Of a stretch of DNA of 53,011 nt, positions 8,274 through 16,837 are shown piece after piece. This DNA comes from UBA525 sp964589765 (GTDB taxonomy: Archaea > Nanobdellota > Nanobdellia > Woesearchaeales > UBA525), in the NCBI GenBank assembly GCA_964589765.1, contig CAZPUM010000007.1, positions 1 to 53,011 of the forward strand, in the 5' to 3' direction. The notes under the pieces were generated by a model that was not told where the DNA came from, did not search any database, and worked only from the letters and a program-made list of their open reading frames with translations. The stretch's first letter is position 1. The number at the start of each line of letters is the position of its first letter. The position numbers and the translations under genes are program-made.

Positions 8274-9059
8274 TTACTTCAGGTGTCTGGCGGCTTCGGC
8301 AGGGGTTTTTCCTTGATAAACGACCTCGTTAAGAGCTCTTGTCAGCCTGAAAGGCTGTTCTGACTGCCAGACGTTCCTACCAACAGCTCTGCCGACAACT
8401 CCGCATTGCATGAGTTTGTATGTCTCGTTCAAGAACCCGAGCTCGTCAGTTTTTTCTCCGCCGGAAATAACAACTTTTGTTCTTCCAGCACATCTAACCA
8501 GCCAGCTCATGTGGTCGTAGTCTCCGTTGAACTTAACTTTGATTATATCTGCTCCGAGTTCAAGTCCAATTCTGGCCACATATTCTAAGACTTCGTTGGA
8601 CATGGCTTTAACACCGGGACCTCTTGGGTACATCCAAGCAACTACTGGAAGTCCGTGGTCGTGTGCCTCCTCGCAGATTTTAGAGAACTCTTCGAGCATT
8701 TTTGGTTCTGCGGGGCTACCATCGTAGATTGTGAACCCTATTGCTGAGGCTCCCGCATCGATTGCACGTTTGACACTGCAAAGCATGGTGGAGACTGGGA
8801 TTCCTGTGTTCATTTTTGTACTGCCATTAACCTTTATGATAAGTGGAACATCTCTGTATGCTCCGTAGTAGTATTTCTCTGCAATACCAATCTGTACAGC
8901 TAAAGCTGTGTATCTTCCTTCATGAGCTATCTTGAATATGTGCTCTGGATCAACGTTTGTTTCGTTGAAATCCGTTGGTCCATGTTCCAGACCCTGGTCG
9001 TATGCCAGAATCATGCACTTACCTTTTCTCAGTATCTTTGAGACGTCCACTCTTGTCAA
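8274..9059 (-). CDS. fba: fructose-bisphosphate aldolase, archaeal class I (DhnA family)
   Basis: A 261-residue TIM-barrel aldolase that interconverts fructose 1,6-bisphosphate with dihydroxyacetone phosphate and glyceraldehyde 3-phosphate. The signature segments are LAYDQGLEHGP near the N-terminus, KVNGSTKMN in the middle, DIIKVKFNGD at 171-180 with the Schiff-base lysine (Lys174 or Lys176), and the phosphate-binding ISGGEK. The start is the TTG at 9059: a strong GAGGTGAG ribosome-binding sequence lies about six bases before it, and a minus-strand TATA-like box is at 9094-9102. The related 2-amino-3,7-dideoxy-heptulosonate synthase is an alternative that cannot be fully excluded. Confidence 0.85.
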   Translation of the reverse strand: MTRVDVSKILRKGKCMILAYDQGLEHGPTDFNETNVDPEHIFKIAHEGRYTALAVQIGIAEKYYYGAYRDVPLIIKVNGSTKMNTGIPVSTMLCSVKRAIDAGASAIGFTIYDGSPAEPKMLEEFSKICEEAHDHGLPVVAWMYPRGPGVKAMSNEVLEYVARIGLELGADIIKVKFNGDYDHMSWLVRCAGRTKVVISGGEKTDELGFLNETYKLMQCGVVGRAVGRNVWQSEQPFRLTRALNEVVYQGKTPAEAARHLK

Positions 9060-9287
9060 AAGGCCTCACCTCTTCTATTTTTCTCGAGGACGAGTTTATA
9101 AGTTTATTGTGTGGGGAGTAGGACCTCCGCCTCTCTAAAACTCTTGGGAGTTTTTGAGGGCCAAAAATCTATGATTTTCGAGCCTTTAGTGTTTTAATTC
9201 CAACTAGCACCGACTTTTTCGCATGTTGCTCAAAGTAGATGGTTCTCGTGATTATTTAGGAGGTAGTTGCGTTTATGTAGGTGTGAC
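9060..9287. other. 228-base intergenic region with hairpin
   Basis: Between the aldolase start and the end of the upstream operon. It contains the aldolase TATA box, a hairpin with stem AAAACTC / GAGTTTT and loop TTGG at 9137-9154 (extendable outward through GCC/GGC with an internal loop), and a possible long-range pairing of ACCTCC at 9123-9128 with GGAGGT at 9259-9264. A small RNA is possible; no known family was recognised. Confidence 0.35.
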
Positions 9288-9896
9288 TTATGGCTCTTTG
9301 TAACCCATTTGGGGTTCGAAGGTTGTCTGGTAAGGTTTGTCAGCCTGCATCTCAAGAAGATGTTTCAACAATCTGCGTAGCTCCTGTGAAAACTCGTATA
9401 GTTCGGCTTGATGCTGGTCAATCTCAGCGCTGTAAATATGGTTGAAGAAGGCCTTTTTGAACTTCCACCCCATACTGTTCTTGAATTTGTCGTGAATGTC
9501 AAACTGTAAATAGATTTTAGGACGAATAATCAGGTCTGTGAACTCCGTTTTTTTGATTTTCTTGCCTTTGTGTTGTGTGTCAGCAGGACTAACTAGTAAA
9601 GTCTGGAAATCCAACTGAACATAATAAGCGATATAGGGGTTGATCTCTTTGCGCAACCGCCACCAGATGTGCTGTTCCTTGTGGCCCGCTTGCATCCAGC
9701 GTTCCCAGTATAAATCCTCCCATTTGTCCCCCCCATCCTGAGGATGTCTGAACCCTTTCTCAAAGAAAAATCCATGAAGGGCTTCGTAAATGGGTTTGAA
9801 CTTGATAATTCCTTCGCGTTCCACCTCATATGATGCAATCTCTATATCTCTTGGGTCGCCAACTCTGAGCATTCCGTTAGTGGTCGCGGTCCGCAT
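9288..9896 (-). CDS. conserved-looking hypothetical protein, 202 residues
   Basis: No family was recognised with certainty. The protein is rich in aromatic and charged residues, with several Trp-containing helices (KWEDLYWERWMQ, EQHIWWRLRKE), an alternating strand region (IAYYVQLDFQT, IIRPKIYLQFDIHDK) and a helical C-terminus. No signal peptide or membrane segment is evident, so it is probably cytosolic. It is the last gene of the topoisomerase VI operon, five bases after the VanZ-like gene. Confidence 0.55.
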   Translation of the reverse strand: MRTATTNGMLRVGDPRDIEIASYEVEREGIIKFKPIYEALHGFFFEKGFRHPQDGGDKWEDLYWERWMQAGHKEQHIWWRLRKEINPYIAYYVQLDFQTLLVSPADTQHKGKKIKKTEFTDLIIRPKIYLQFDIHDKFKNSMGWKFKKAFFNHIYSAEIDQHQAELYEFSQELRRLLKHLLEMQADKPYQTTFEPQMGYKEP

Positions 9897-9901
9897 ATCG
9901 T

Positions 9902-10459
9902 TTATTTACGAGACCGCGCTTTAAATACACTTCGTCTTGACCGGGGTATCACTGCCAAGACTGCGAAAAGGGCGCCGGTCATGTCAGCGACGAGGTCTAG
10001 CCAAGTGTCTGTCCATCCTGCGTGATAGATATGTGGAGGTATTACCCAGATAATCCATTCAAAAACCTCCCACATAATGCCAAGAAGTAATGCGAGGGTC
10101 AGGGCCAACCAGATTCTTTTTTTCAGTTCACTAACTCTTTTTTCAAACCATAGAAATCCAAACCAGGAAAGTCCAAATCCTCCTGCGAAATGTAGAATTT
10201 TGTCAACTCCTAAGAGTGGGCTTGTTTCACTCATAAGACCGTAAAGACCCAGTAGAATTCCAAAGATAAATACTGTGCTAAGATAAACATCTAGAATGTA
10301 GTATCGCTCGTCTTTTTTTGCTGCCCAAAAGGTAAACAGGGTTACGATATAAACGGGAAGATAAGCGATTACTGTTCCTGTGTGGCCAAGCATTCCCACG
10401 GTGGTTATCAGAGAAAGGTAAACTGCTCTAACAACATATGCTGAGATTTGAGAAATCAT
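9902..10459 (-). CDS. VanZ/DUF2238-like integral membrane protein
   Basis: A 185-residue protein with about five membrane segments. The conserved pattern is DKILHFAGGFGLSW in the middle, then GIMWEVFEW and DTWLDLVADMTGALF, matching the His, Glu and Asp positions of the VanZ-like/YjdF membrane family. Roles in that family are poorly defined (envelope or lipid-linked functions have been proposed). It starts one base after the topoisomerase VI A stop and is followed five bases later by an unknown gene, so it is likely expressed with the topoisomerase. Confidence 0.6.
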   Translation of the reverse strand: MISQISAYVVRAVYLSLITTVGMLGHTGTVIAYLPVYIVTLFTFWAAKKDERYYILDVYLSTVFIFGILLGLYGLMSETSPLLGVDKILHFAGGFGLSWFGFLWFEKRVSELKKRIWLALTLALLLGIMWEVFEWIIWVIPPHIYHAGWTDTWLDLVADMTGALFAVLAVIPRSRRSVFKARSRK

Positions 10460-10460
10460 T

Positions 10461-11540
10461 TTAGTTTAAGAAATCCTTTGCTTTTATTTTTTCAGGAAGA
10501 TAAGTATCGGAAATGAATGTTATTCCTCTGGCACTCAAAGCTTGGATTTCCACTTTTGATTTTGCCTTAAGCATCATCTTGAATTGTTTCTGCCACGCTT
10601 TGTTGTTCTTGAACCAGTCATACTCCTGCATCTGTTTAATGCGGGAAATATCTTTCTCGTTGAGTTGGATATAGTGTCTTTCAAGCTTGTATCTCTCAAC
10701 GTCCTCACATGTGACCCCAAGGTACCTGACATCAGGTATTGCCAATGATTCAGACATGTGAGCTAAAGATATAGAACCGTACTTCAGAACTGAATAAATG
10801 TATATTCCCCAGGGGTCATTGTCGGTCAGGACATAGATTGGAAGTTTGTGTTCTGAAGACAGTCTCTGTAGTAACCTGCGGATTCCTCTTGTGGACTGAC
10901 CTTGTGAACTGATAATTATGCAGTTCTGTTTTTTCCAGAACTTATCCTCATGGAGACGCTCCCATACGGCGGCCTTCTCCATGTATATGATGTATTTAGC
11001 ATTCACTTTCTTGAACGTAATATGTTCAACATTTGATGGGATGGACCACCCCCCACTTCCCATTTTGCTCCAATCAATGGTATCTCCTGAATCCTCGACA
11101 ACGACGTTTCCTGCAATGCTTCCCATCTTGTTGGCGTTGACGTGAAGCTGTTCTCTTGAGAAGCCTGTGACGAGTTCCAAATCCTCGATTGCCTTGTCTG
11201 ATTCTGTTTGCTGGTCAACTACGTTAGTCTTAGTACCAGGAATTGTTCTTTTGGCCATGTAAAAAACATCTCTGAGAGATGAGTGTTTTCCAATGTCGAG
11301 CAAATCTTTCAGAATGCTTGCTATCTCAACAGTCTGAAGGAATTTTCTTGTGTGGCTTACATTGAAGAATTGGCGTTCGCTCATCTTGTCTCCAATGGTT
11401 AGTGTTCCGATATCTTCGTTGTACTCAACATTGGATAGACTCCTTACAGGTATGTCGATTGTGGGGTTATCCCCTTTCTTCACCTGCTTCACAAGGTTGT
11501 CGCCTAGCTCTACAAGTTTTTCCCTAGGAGTTTTTGCCAT
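10461..11540 (-). CDS. top6A: DNA topoisomerase VI subunit A
   Basis: The 359-residue DNA-cleaving subunit of type IIB topoisomerase VI, which relaxes supercoils and decatenates DNA with subunit B. The catalytic tyrosine is Tyr94 in SSLRDVFYMAKR within the winged-helix (CAP-like) domain; the Toprim domain carries LTDNDPWG at about residues 238-246 for metal binding. Length is normal for archaeal Top6A and its relative Spo11. Its ATG overlaps the stop of the preceding methyltransferase gene by one base (TAATG). Confidence 0.93.
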   Translation of the reverse strand: MAKTPREKLVELGDNLVKQVKKGDNPTIDIPVRSLSNVEYNEDIGTLTIGDKMSERQFFNVSHTRKFLQTVEIASILKDLLDIGKHSSLRDVFYMAKRTIPGTKTNVVDQQTESDKAIEDLELVTGFSREQLHVNANKMGSIAGNVVVEDSGDTIDWSKMGSGGWSIPSNVEHITFKKVNAKYIIYMEKAAVWERLHEDKFWKKQNCIIISSQGQSTRGIRRLLQRLSSEHKLPIYVLTDNDPWGIYIYSVLKYGSISLAHMSESLAIPDVRYLGVTCEDVERYKLERHYIQLNEKDISRIKQMQEYDWFKNNKAWQKQFKMMLKAKSKVEIQALSARGITFISDTYLPEKIKAKDFLN

Positions 11541-12259
11541 TATTTAACCGCCAATACTAAATCTCTAGTGAAATATTTGGATTTACTAATTTGGATTTTC
11601 AAACCTGCTTTCTTTCCTAGCTCTTTGAACTCTTCATGTGTTGTAAGTCTTAGTTTGTGCTCATCTGTGAAATGTTCAACTGTATCTCCGCCTCTTTTTG
11701 CTATGAGCCAATGGAATTTCAATAGTGAATGCATTCCTTGAATTCTAGAAACGTTCATTCTGCAAATCTTAATCTCTTCAGATTCGAATACACTCAGATG
11801 AGGATACCCTTTTTTGTATTTATCAGGCGTCAACCAAGGCTCAATAATCAAGACGCCACCTTTGTTAAGGTGTTCTTTGAATCTTTTGAAAGCGGACACT
11901 ATTTGTTGTTTTGTTGTTAAGTATCCTATGCTACTAAATAAACAGATAATGACGTCGAATTTTTTATCAAGGTTCAGCTTGGCCATATCTTGTCTGACAA
12001 AAGTTACATCAGGGTTTTTCTTCATAGCTCTAGCCAGTATTGAAGAGTTAATGTCCGCACCCATACAGTTGAAATACCTCTTGAAGTAAGTGATATAAGT
12101 TCCTGTCCCGCATGCAACTTCCAGAAGTTCTTTTCCTTTATTTTTCTTGTACTTTCTTATCAGTTTCAGTATGTGCTTGGTCTCTTTCTCGTATGGTTTA
12201 GATGAGTATATTAGGTCGTAGTAGCACGATTTATCTCGGTACATTGCTTGTTCAGTCAT
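11540..12259 (-). CDS. class I SAM-dependent methyltransferase inserted in the topoisomerase VI operon
   Basis: From the ATG at 12259 this is a 239-residue protein. The SAM motif is LLEVACGTGTYI, the acidic residue of motif II is in GADINSSIL, and DVIICLFSSIGYL and GGVLIIEPWL follow, as in small-molecule methyltransferases of the type 11/25 group. The longer frame to 12295 is unlikely: an AGGAGGAT ribosome-binding sequence sits directly before 12259 and the ATG overlaps the top6B stop (ATGACTGA). It lies between top6B and top6A with overlaps on both sides. The substrate is unknown. Confidence 0.75.
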   Translation of the reverse strand: MTEQAMYRDKSCYYDLIYSSKPYEKETKHILKLIRKYKKNKGKELLEVACGTGTYITYFKRYFNCMGADINSSILARAMKKNPDVTFVRQDMAKLNLDKKFDVIICLFSSIGYLTTKQQIVSAFKRFKEHLNKGGVLIIEPWLTPDKYKKGYPHLSVFESEEIKICRMNVSRIQGMHSLLKFHWLIAKRGGDTVEHFTDEHKLRLTTHEEFKELGKKAGLKIQISKSKYFTRDLVLAVK

Positions 12260-13901
12260 TTTCATCCTCCTTCGGGAAATCTTCTTCCTTTCCAATTGAG
12301 GCCCATTCCTCGTCGTATTCTGAAGTATCTGCCTTCAAGTGTTCTATACTGGCCTGAAGCTCATCTTTTTTGGTCATCTCCATAAGGCTGTTTTTAAGTT
12401 CGGCTTCAGTAACGCCTGTAAGTTTTGATAATGAATGCGCGACTTCTGGAATGTATTTTTCGAATAGGTTGGCCCTTTCAAGCTTTCTTTTAGCAGTGTA
12501 CTTTTTTTTGATGTATTTGTTGAGATTACGTCCCGCATCCTGTAATGCGAGCTTAACCTCTTTGATTATATCATCATAGTTTGCAATTGCCTCTTTGGAT
12601 TCTGAGGTGAATGGGACCCAGACGCTTGCAATATGGACTGCTATTGTCATGGATCCTACGGGCAGAGAGCCGTTGCTCTGTGACAATCCATACGCTTTCC
12701 AGTTAGTCGAAGTAACTCCTTTGGTGATTCCACAACCTCCTGCTTGATAGAGTAGGGGAACCCGGTTGGCAAACCGCATCACTCTTACTTGTTTATCTCC
12801 GGGTTGTGCTCCACCGTAAGCGAGTGCAACCTCGACCTGCATTGGGTTTCCGTTTACAACAATAGCCTCTCTGGTTGTCGATGCGTAAAATTCGGCCTGA
12901 ATCTCTTTCTTCAAACCTTTCTCAAGTAGCTCCGACCCGATAGGGGATAAACAATCTGTAGGTGGGGCCATTAACTTTGTGGCCTTAATCCCCTTCATCA
13001 GGTGTTCTGCTGCATCGCGATGCATCTCTGTCGGTTTTGTGTTCGGGGGAATTCGGGCGTTCTCTAGTATCTCTTTCGCTGCTGCCGAACTCACCCTTGA
13101 AAATGCCTGCTGAAGAAATGCTGAAACTGTTCTTTGTTCAGATTCACCCAGCAGTTTGATAAGTTCCCCCAGACTGATTCCTTGAGGATGAGGAAGTATC
13201 TCCTCTGCTTTGTCAGGAAGTTTCTCTGAAACTCGAGCAAAGATGTACTGCTCAGCTTTAGGGTTCACATAAATGATGGTTGCGTGAGGATTTGTTACAG
13301 CGGTCTCCTTCAAATATTCGTCAACAGATTGGGTTCCCTTCTGATAAGTTGCCTCTAGGTCAATCTCTATACGGGTTCCACTGGATTTCTCCCAGTGTCT
13401 TTCTTCGTCAACAGTAATCTTTGGTTCGTTTTTAGCTGTATCAATTGTTAGCTCCATGTACTGTGCGGGTTTTTTTTCTGAGACTCTGGAAGTTATCTTG
13501 GCGGGTCTGCCTGTTGTTAATTGTGCATACATTACAGCTGCTGAGATTCCAATTCCTTGTTGTCCGCGCTGTTGTTTCCTACTGTGGAATTTACTTCCAT
13601 AAAGAAGCTTCGCAAAAATCTTTCCAACTTGATTCTTAACTATACCTGGTCCGTTGTCTTCAACAATCACTCTAAAGCGTCCTTCAGACATCTCGATGAT
13701 TTCGACATTAATCTCTGGCAGAATTCCTGCTTCCTCGCACGCATCAAGGGAGTTGTCAACAGCCTCTTTTATTGTTGTGAGAAGTGCCTTTCTTGGATTG
13801 TCAAATCCAAGCATGTGTTTGTTTCTTGCAAAGAACTCTGCAACTCCAACTTCACGTTGCTTTTTTGCAAGCTGTTCCGCTGTTACCTTTCCATCAACCA
13901 C
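12252..13901 (-). CDS. top6B: DNA topoisomerase VI subunit B
   Basis: The 549-residue ATPase subunit of topoisomerase VI. The GHKL ATP-binding site shows the N box EAVDNSLDACEEAG at about 46-59, G1 EDNGPGI at 81-87 and G2 GQQGIGISA at about 114-122. The helix-two-turns-helix and transducer regions follow, including the VALAYGG and VMRFANRVPLLY stretches typical of Top6B. The start is the GTG at 13901; the minus-strand TTTATT box about 26 bases before it supports a leaderless start. It leads the operon top6B, methyltransferase, top6A, VanZ-like, unknown. Confidence 0.92.
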   Translation of the reverse strand: MVDGKVTAEQLAKKQREVGVAEFFARNKHMLGFDNPRKALLTTIKEAVDNSLDACEEAGILPEINVEIIEMSEGRFRVIVEDNGPGIVKNQVGKIFAKLLYGSKFHSRKQQRGQQGIGISAAVMYAQLTTGRPAKITSRVSEKKPAQYMELTIDTAKNEPKITVDEERHWEKSSGTRIEIDLEATYQKGTQSVDEYLKETAVTNPHATIIYVNPKAEQYIFARVSEKLPDKAEEILPHPQGISLGELIKLLGESEQRTVSAFLQQAFSRVSSAAAKEILENARIPPNTKPTEMHRDAAEHLMKGIKATKLMAPPTDCLSPIGSELLEKGLKKEIQAEFYASTTREAIVVNGNPMQVEVALAYGGAQPGDKQVRVMRFANRVPLLYQAGGCGITKGVTSTNWKAYGLSQSNGSLPVGSMTIAVHIASVWVPFTSESKEAIANYDDIIKEVKLALQDAGRNLNKYIKKKYTAKRKLERANLFEKYIPEVAHSLSKLTGVTEAELKNSLMEMTKKDELQASIEHLKADTSEYDEEWASIGKEEDFPKEDEND

Positions 13902-13952
13902 AATCAGATGCCGAGTCGGTGGAATAAATAGCTTACGCCTGTTGTTTTAGAA

Positions 13953-15338
13953 CTATTTTACACTAAATATGATGCCTGAGCTCTCGCAAAGTTCCCTGTG
14001 CTCCTGGTATAACCACCTGTTAACCATGTTGTTCTGGTGGTTGGCAAACCTCATGTGCTGAACAATATCTTGAACGAGTTCAACTCTTAGGTCGTCTTTA
14101 CTGTTCAGAAATTTGTCCTTGAATCCTTTTGTGTCGTGGTATTCCCTGATGACGGGGTCCCAAGATAGTCTTGGAATTAACTGTCGGGCTATAGGATCAT
14201 CAGTTGTTGGATACAGCATGAACTCAAGTACCGCAGGGTCGAGTCTTGCTGCCCAGTCCCTTCGAATCTCGGTGTTTCTAAGGTTCTTGACCTCTCTTGA
14301 CGCATCTTTGAGTGACCTTAACAGTTTATTGTACTGGAACTGTGCAGCTCCTAATGCTGTTTGAGATTTTCTTGTTGCCTCTTCCTGAACTTTTTCCATG
14401 CTTTCGATTCTGGAGTCCAGAATATCTGAGCTGACATCATAAACTCCTGCGCGTAAAAGTGTGCTTAATGCTACCTCGCCGTCACGTCCATCAATAACGT
14501 GCAGTTCGCTTGGTATTATGTTGAAAGGGTTTTTACCAAAGTGAACAACATAATTCTGGTTTTTTTCAGGCACGTAAAGATAAAACAGGTCCGAGCAGTT
14601 CTCTAGATAAACGCTGTTGGATACAGCTTCGTAACTGTTTCCGCTTGGGACACTGTATCTTGACAAAAGCCCCAGTCTTTCTCTGAGTGCGAATGATTCC
14701 TTGCTGATTCGTGTGAAAAATGCGGGGTCAAGAACCCTTTTTTTGGGTTCCTTAACTAGTTTCTCAAGATTATCTGTTAGTGTAGTGTACCTTTGTACTG
14801 TGTGGTGTGGTGAATCTAAAGTAACGCTAAGATTGTATGGGCCTCTTGTGAATCGCCTTGGAAAGATGTGTGCCTCTCTAAGGTTGAGGCCATCCCTTGT
14901 TAGTTTTATGTTTCCAACAAGAGCTTCGTGGATTCCAAAACCAGAAATCAGGTCATAACCTTCGATGAAAACATTCTGAAGCAAAGGAAGAAGAAACTCT
15001 CTTTTTTCATCGAGAAATTCTGATTCAACCTGTGTTGGACTTACAATGATCATTAAATCATCCGGCGCTTCAGGGAAATCGCCTGTTGCGTCTATGAAAT
15101 CAGGATTTGATTCAATTCCTCTTGATTTCAAAGCCTCTCTGACGTGCACCTGTTCTATTCCTGGAAGGGGGTATAGACTGGGGTTCTTAACTTCCAAAGA
15201 TGAGGGTTTACAAAGTTCTGCAAGCCTAAGAAACTCTTGCTCAAGCTGGCTGATACTGAGTTCTCCCCGCTGTGTAGCGGCGAGCTCCTTCAACTCTCTG
15301 AGTTTTCTTAACTCAGCCAGTATGTTTAGTTTACTCAT
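13953..15338 (-). CDS. hypothetical protein, 461 residues, second gene of an unknown pair
   Basis: No family was recognised. The most likely start is the ATG at 15338, which overlaps the stop of the preceding gene (ATGAGTAA). A charged N-terminal helix (LAELRKLRELKELAA) is followed by a mixed region rich in short strands, then a long amphipathic helix around residues 300-360 and a His-rich C-terminus. No signal peptide or membrane segment is visible, so it is probably cytosolic. It ends about 50 bases upstream of the top6B start and has no motif that would link it to DNA topology. Confidence 0.6.
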   Translation of the reverse strand: MSKLNILAELRKLRELKELAATQRGELSISQLEQEFLRLAELCKPSSLEVKNPSLYPLPGIEQVHVREALKSRGIESNPDFIDATGDFPEAPDDLMIIVSPTQVESEFLDEKREFLLPLLQNVFIEGYDLISGFGIHEALVGNIKLTRDGLNLREAHIFPRRFTRGPYNLSVTLDSPHHTVQRYTTLTDNLEKLVKEPKKRVLDPAFFTRISKESFALRERLGLLSRYSVPSGNSYEAVSNSVYLENCSDLFYLYVPEKNQNYVVHFGKNPFNIIPSELHVIDGRDGEVALSTLLRAGVYDVSSDILDSRIESMEKVQEEATRKSQTALGAAQFQYNKLLRSLKDASREVKNLRNTEIRRDWAARLDPAVLEFMLYPTTDDPIARQLIPRLSWDPVIREYHDTKGFKDKFLNSKDDLRVELVQDIVQHMRFANHQNNMVNRWLYQEHRELCESSGIIFSVK

Positions 15339-16092
15339 GTGTATCTGCTGCGTGTGCGTTTGGAAACATCTTTGCTGCAACTTCTTGTGATAGTGTTGCT
15401 TGCATTTCTAAATCTGCGCGCATTTTTTCTCGTTTCTCTTCCGCGGATTTTTTCACTGATTCTTCGTCTATCTTCTGTCGCGTTTCTATGTACTCTTGGA
15501 AAGTATCAATAATTCCTTGTTTTGTGAAACTTGTAAGGTGTGCTTTGACGTGTTGTGCTTTCTCTTCAGAGTTCAAATCCAGAATATCATAATCAACACT
15601 GAAGCCTCCGCGAATCTGGTCGATAACATGTCCGATGCTTCTGTTGCTCAAAGTACTGTTCTTAAGGAATTCTCCAATCTCGTGCCACTCGTCAGGTTTC
15701 AAAACATTTCTATCTCCTCCTTTTGTGGTAAGTCTGGTGGCGTACTCTCCGAACTCTTCGGGTGTTTGGAACCTGTCAAGCTCTAGAGTCAGACCGAACA
15801 ATCGGTCTTTTGTTGCAGGGTCCATTCCATGAACAAAGTTTGCATCTCCGATTGGAAGGAACTTGCCAGGTTTAATCATTGAACCGTCAAACATTTTGAA
15901 CAGAACGCCGTTGAGCTTTTTCTCCTCTTGTGAGGAATTAGGGTCTATTCTAAAACTCCACTCCTTGAGGTAGGAGGCGTCTGGCATGTTTTTCTCAACC
16001 TCTATATTTCGGGTGGAAACGGGGGTTTCAACCTCTTCTAAAAAGTCTGAGAGCTCTCCCCCGTACTCTGTTTGACCTTCGGCGGTGACCAT
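15331..16092 (-). CDS. hypothetical protein, 253 residues, first gene of an unknown pair
   Basis: No family was recognised. The acidic N-terminus is probably disordered, a central region has the segment KMFDGSMIKPGKFLPIGD, and the C-terminal 80 residues form a long charged helix that looks like a coiled coil. There is no signal peptide. It overlaps the following unknown gene by eight bases, so the two products are probably made together and may form a complex. Confidence 0.6.
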   Translation of the reverse strand: MVTAEGQTEYGGELSDFLEEVETPVSTRNIEVEKNMPDASYLKEWSFRIDPNSSQEEKKLNGVLFKMFDGSMIKPGKFLPIGDANFVHGMDPATKDRLFGLTLELDRFQTPEEFGEYATRLTTKGGDRNVLKPDEWHEIGEFLKNSTLSNRSIGHVIDQIRGGFSVDYDILDLNSEEKAQHVKAHLTSFTKQGIIDTFQEYIETRQKIDEESVKKSAEEKREKMRADLEMQATLSQEVAAKMFPNAHAADTHE

Positions 16093-16165
16093 ACTCTGGG
16101 GGACGAGAGGCCATTTTTAAACTCTTCTATTTGAAACTACTGAAAAGTGGTAAGAAAAAAGAGTA

Positions 16166-16774
16166 TTATGCGTGTCGTGCACGCAGATAATGTTCATTCA
16201 CCTTTTTCCAGTTCACAATGTTCCAGATTTCGGAGAGATAAGCAGGACGCTTGTTCTGATATTTCAGGTAGTACGCGTGTTCCCACACGTCAACACAAAA
16301 CAGAGGTATCTTACCTGAAGAAATAGGGCTGTCCTGGTTGGAGGTTGTAACAATCTCGAGTTCCTCGCTGTTCCAGACCAGCCAACCCCATCCGCTCCCA
16401 AACTGTCCTGCTGTCTTGGAGTTAAACTCTTCCTTGAAAGCCTCTAAGTCGCCCCATTTGCGCTTGATTGCTTCGACAACCTCTCCTTCGGGGGGCTGAT
16501 TCTTTTTAAGGACCTGCCAGAAGAAGCTGTGGTTAGCATGACCTCCTCCGTTGTTCTTGACAGCGGTCTGAACGTCCTCTGGGAGGTTGTGAAGCCCGGC
16601 AATCAACTCTTCAATTGGTTTGTTCTGTAGCTCGGGGTGTTTTTCCAGAGCCGTGTTAAGTTTGTCCACATAAGCCTTATGATGCTTATTGTGATGAATT
16701 TTCATTGTTTCCTCGTCGATATGAGGTTCCAATGCGTTGTAATCATATGGTAAATCAGGTACTACGTATGCCAT
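16166..16774 (-). CDS. sodA: superoxide dismutase, Fe/Mn type
   Basis: A 202-residue enzyme converting superoxide to oxygen and hydrogen peroxide. The expected metal ligands are His27 (in KIHHNKHH), His82 (NHSFFW), Asp162 and His166 (VDVWEHAYY), and the second-sphere GSGWGWLV segment is present. Fe and Mn use cannot be separated by eye. A GAGGTG ribosome-binding sequence lies about eight bases before the ATG. It has no signal peptide, so it protects the cytosol. Its presence suggests exposure to oxygen. Confidence 0.92.
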   Translation of the reverse strand: MAYVVPDLPYDYNALEPHIDEETMKIHHNKHHKAYVDKLNTALEKHPELQNKPIEELIAGLHNLPEDVQTAVKNNGGGHANHSFFWQVLKKNQPPEGEVVEAIKRKWGDLEAFKEEFNSKTAGQFGSGWGWLVWNSEELEIVTTSNQDSPISSGKIPLFCVDVWEHAYYLKYQNKRPAYLSEIWNIVNWKKVNEHYLRARHA

Positions 16775-16837
16775 AAAATAAACACCTCAAAAAATGCGAT
16801 GTCCAGGTTGTATAAATAATTAATCCGCAATACTGCC

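Noticed and set aside
13557..13931. 124-codon plus-strand frame opposite top6B
   Set aside because: It is antisense to the conserved GHKL ATPase motifs and reads as a shadow.
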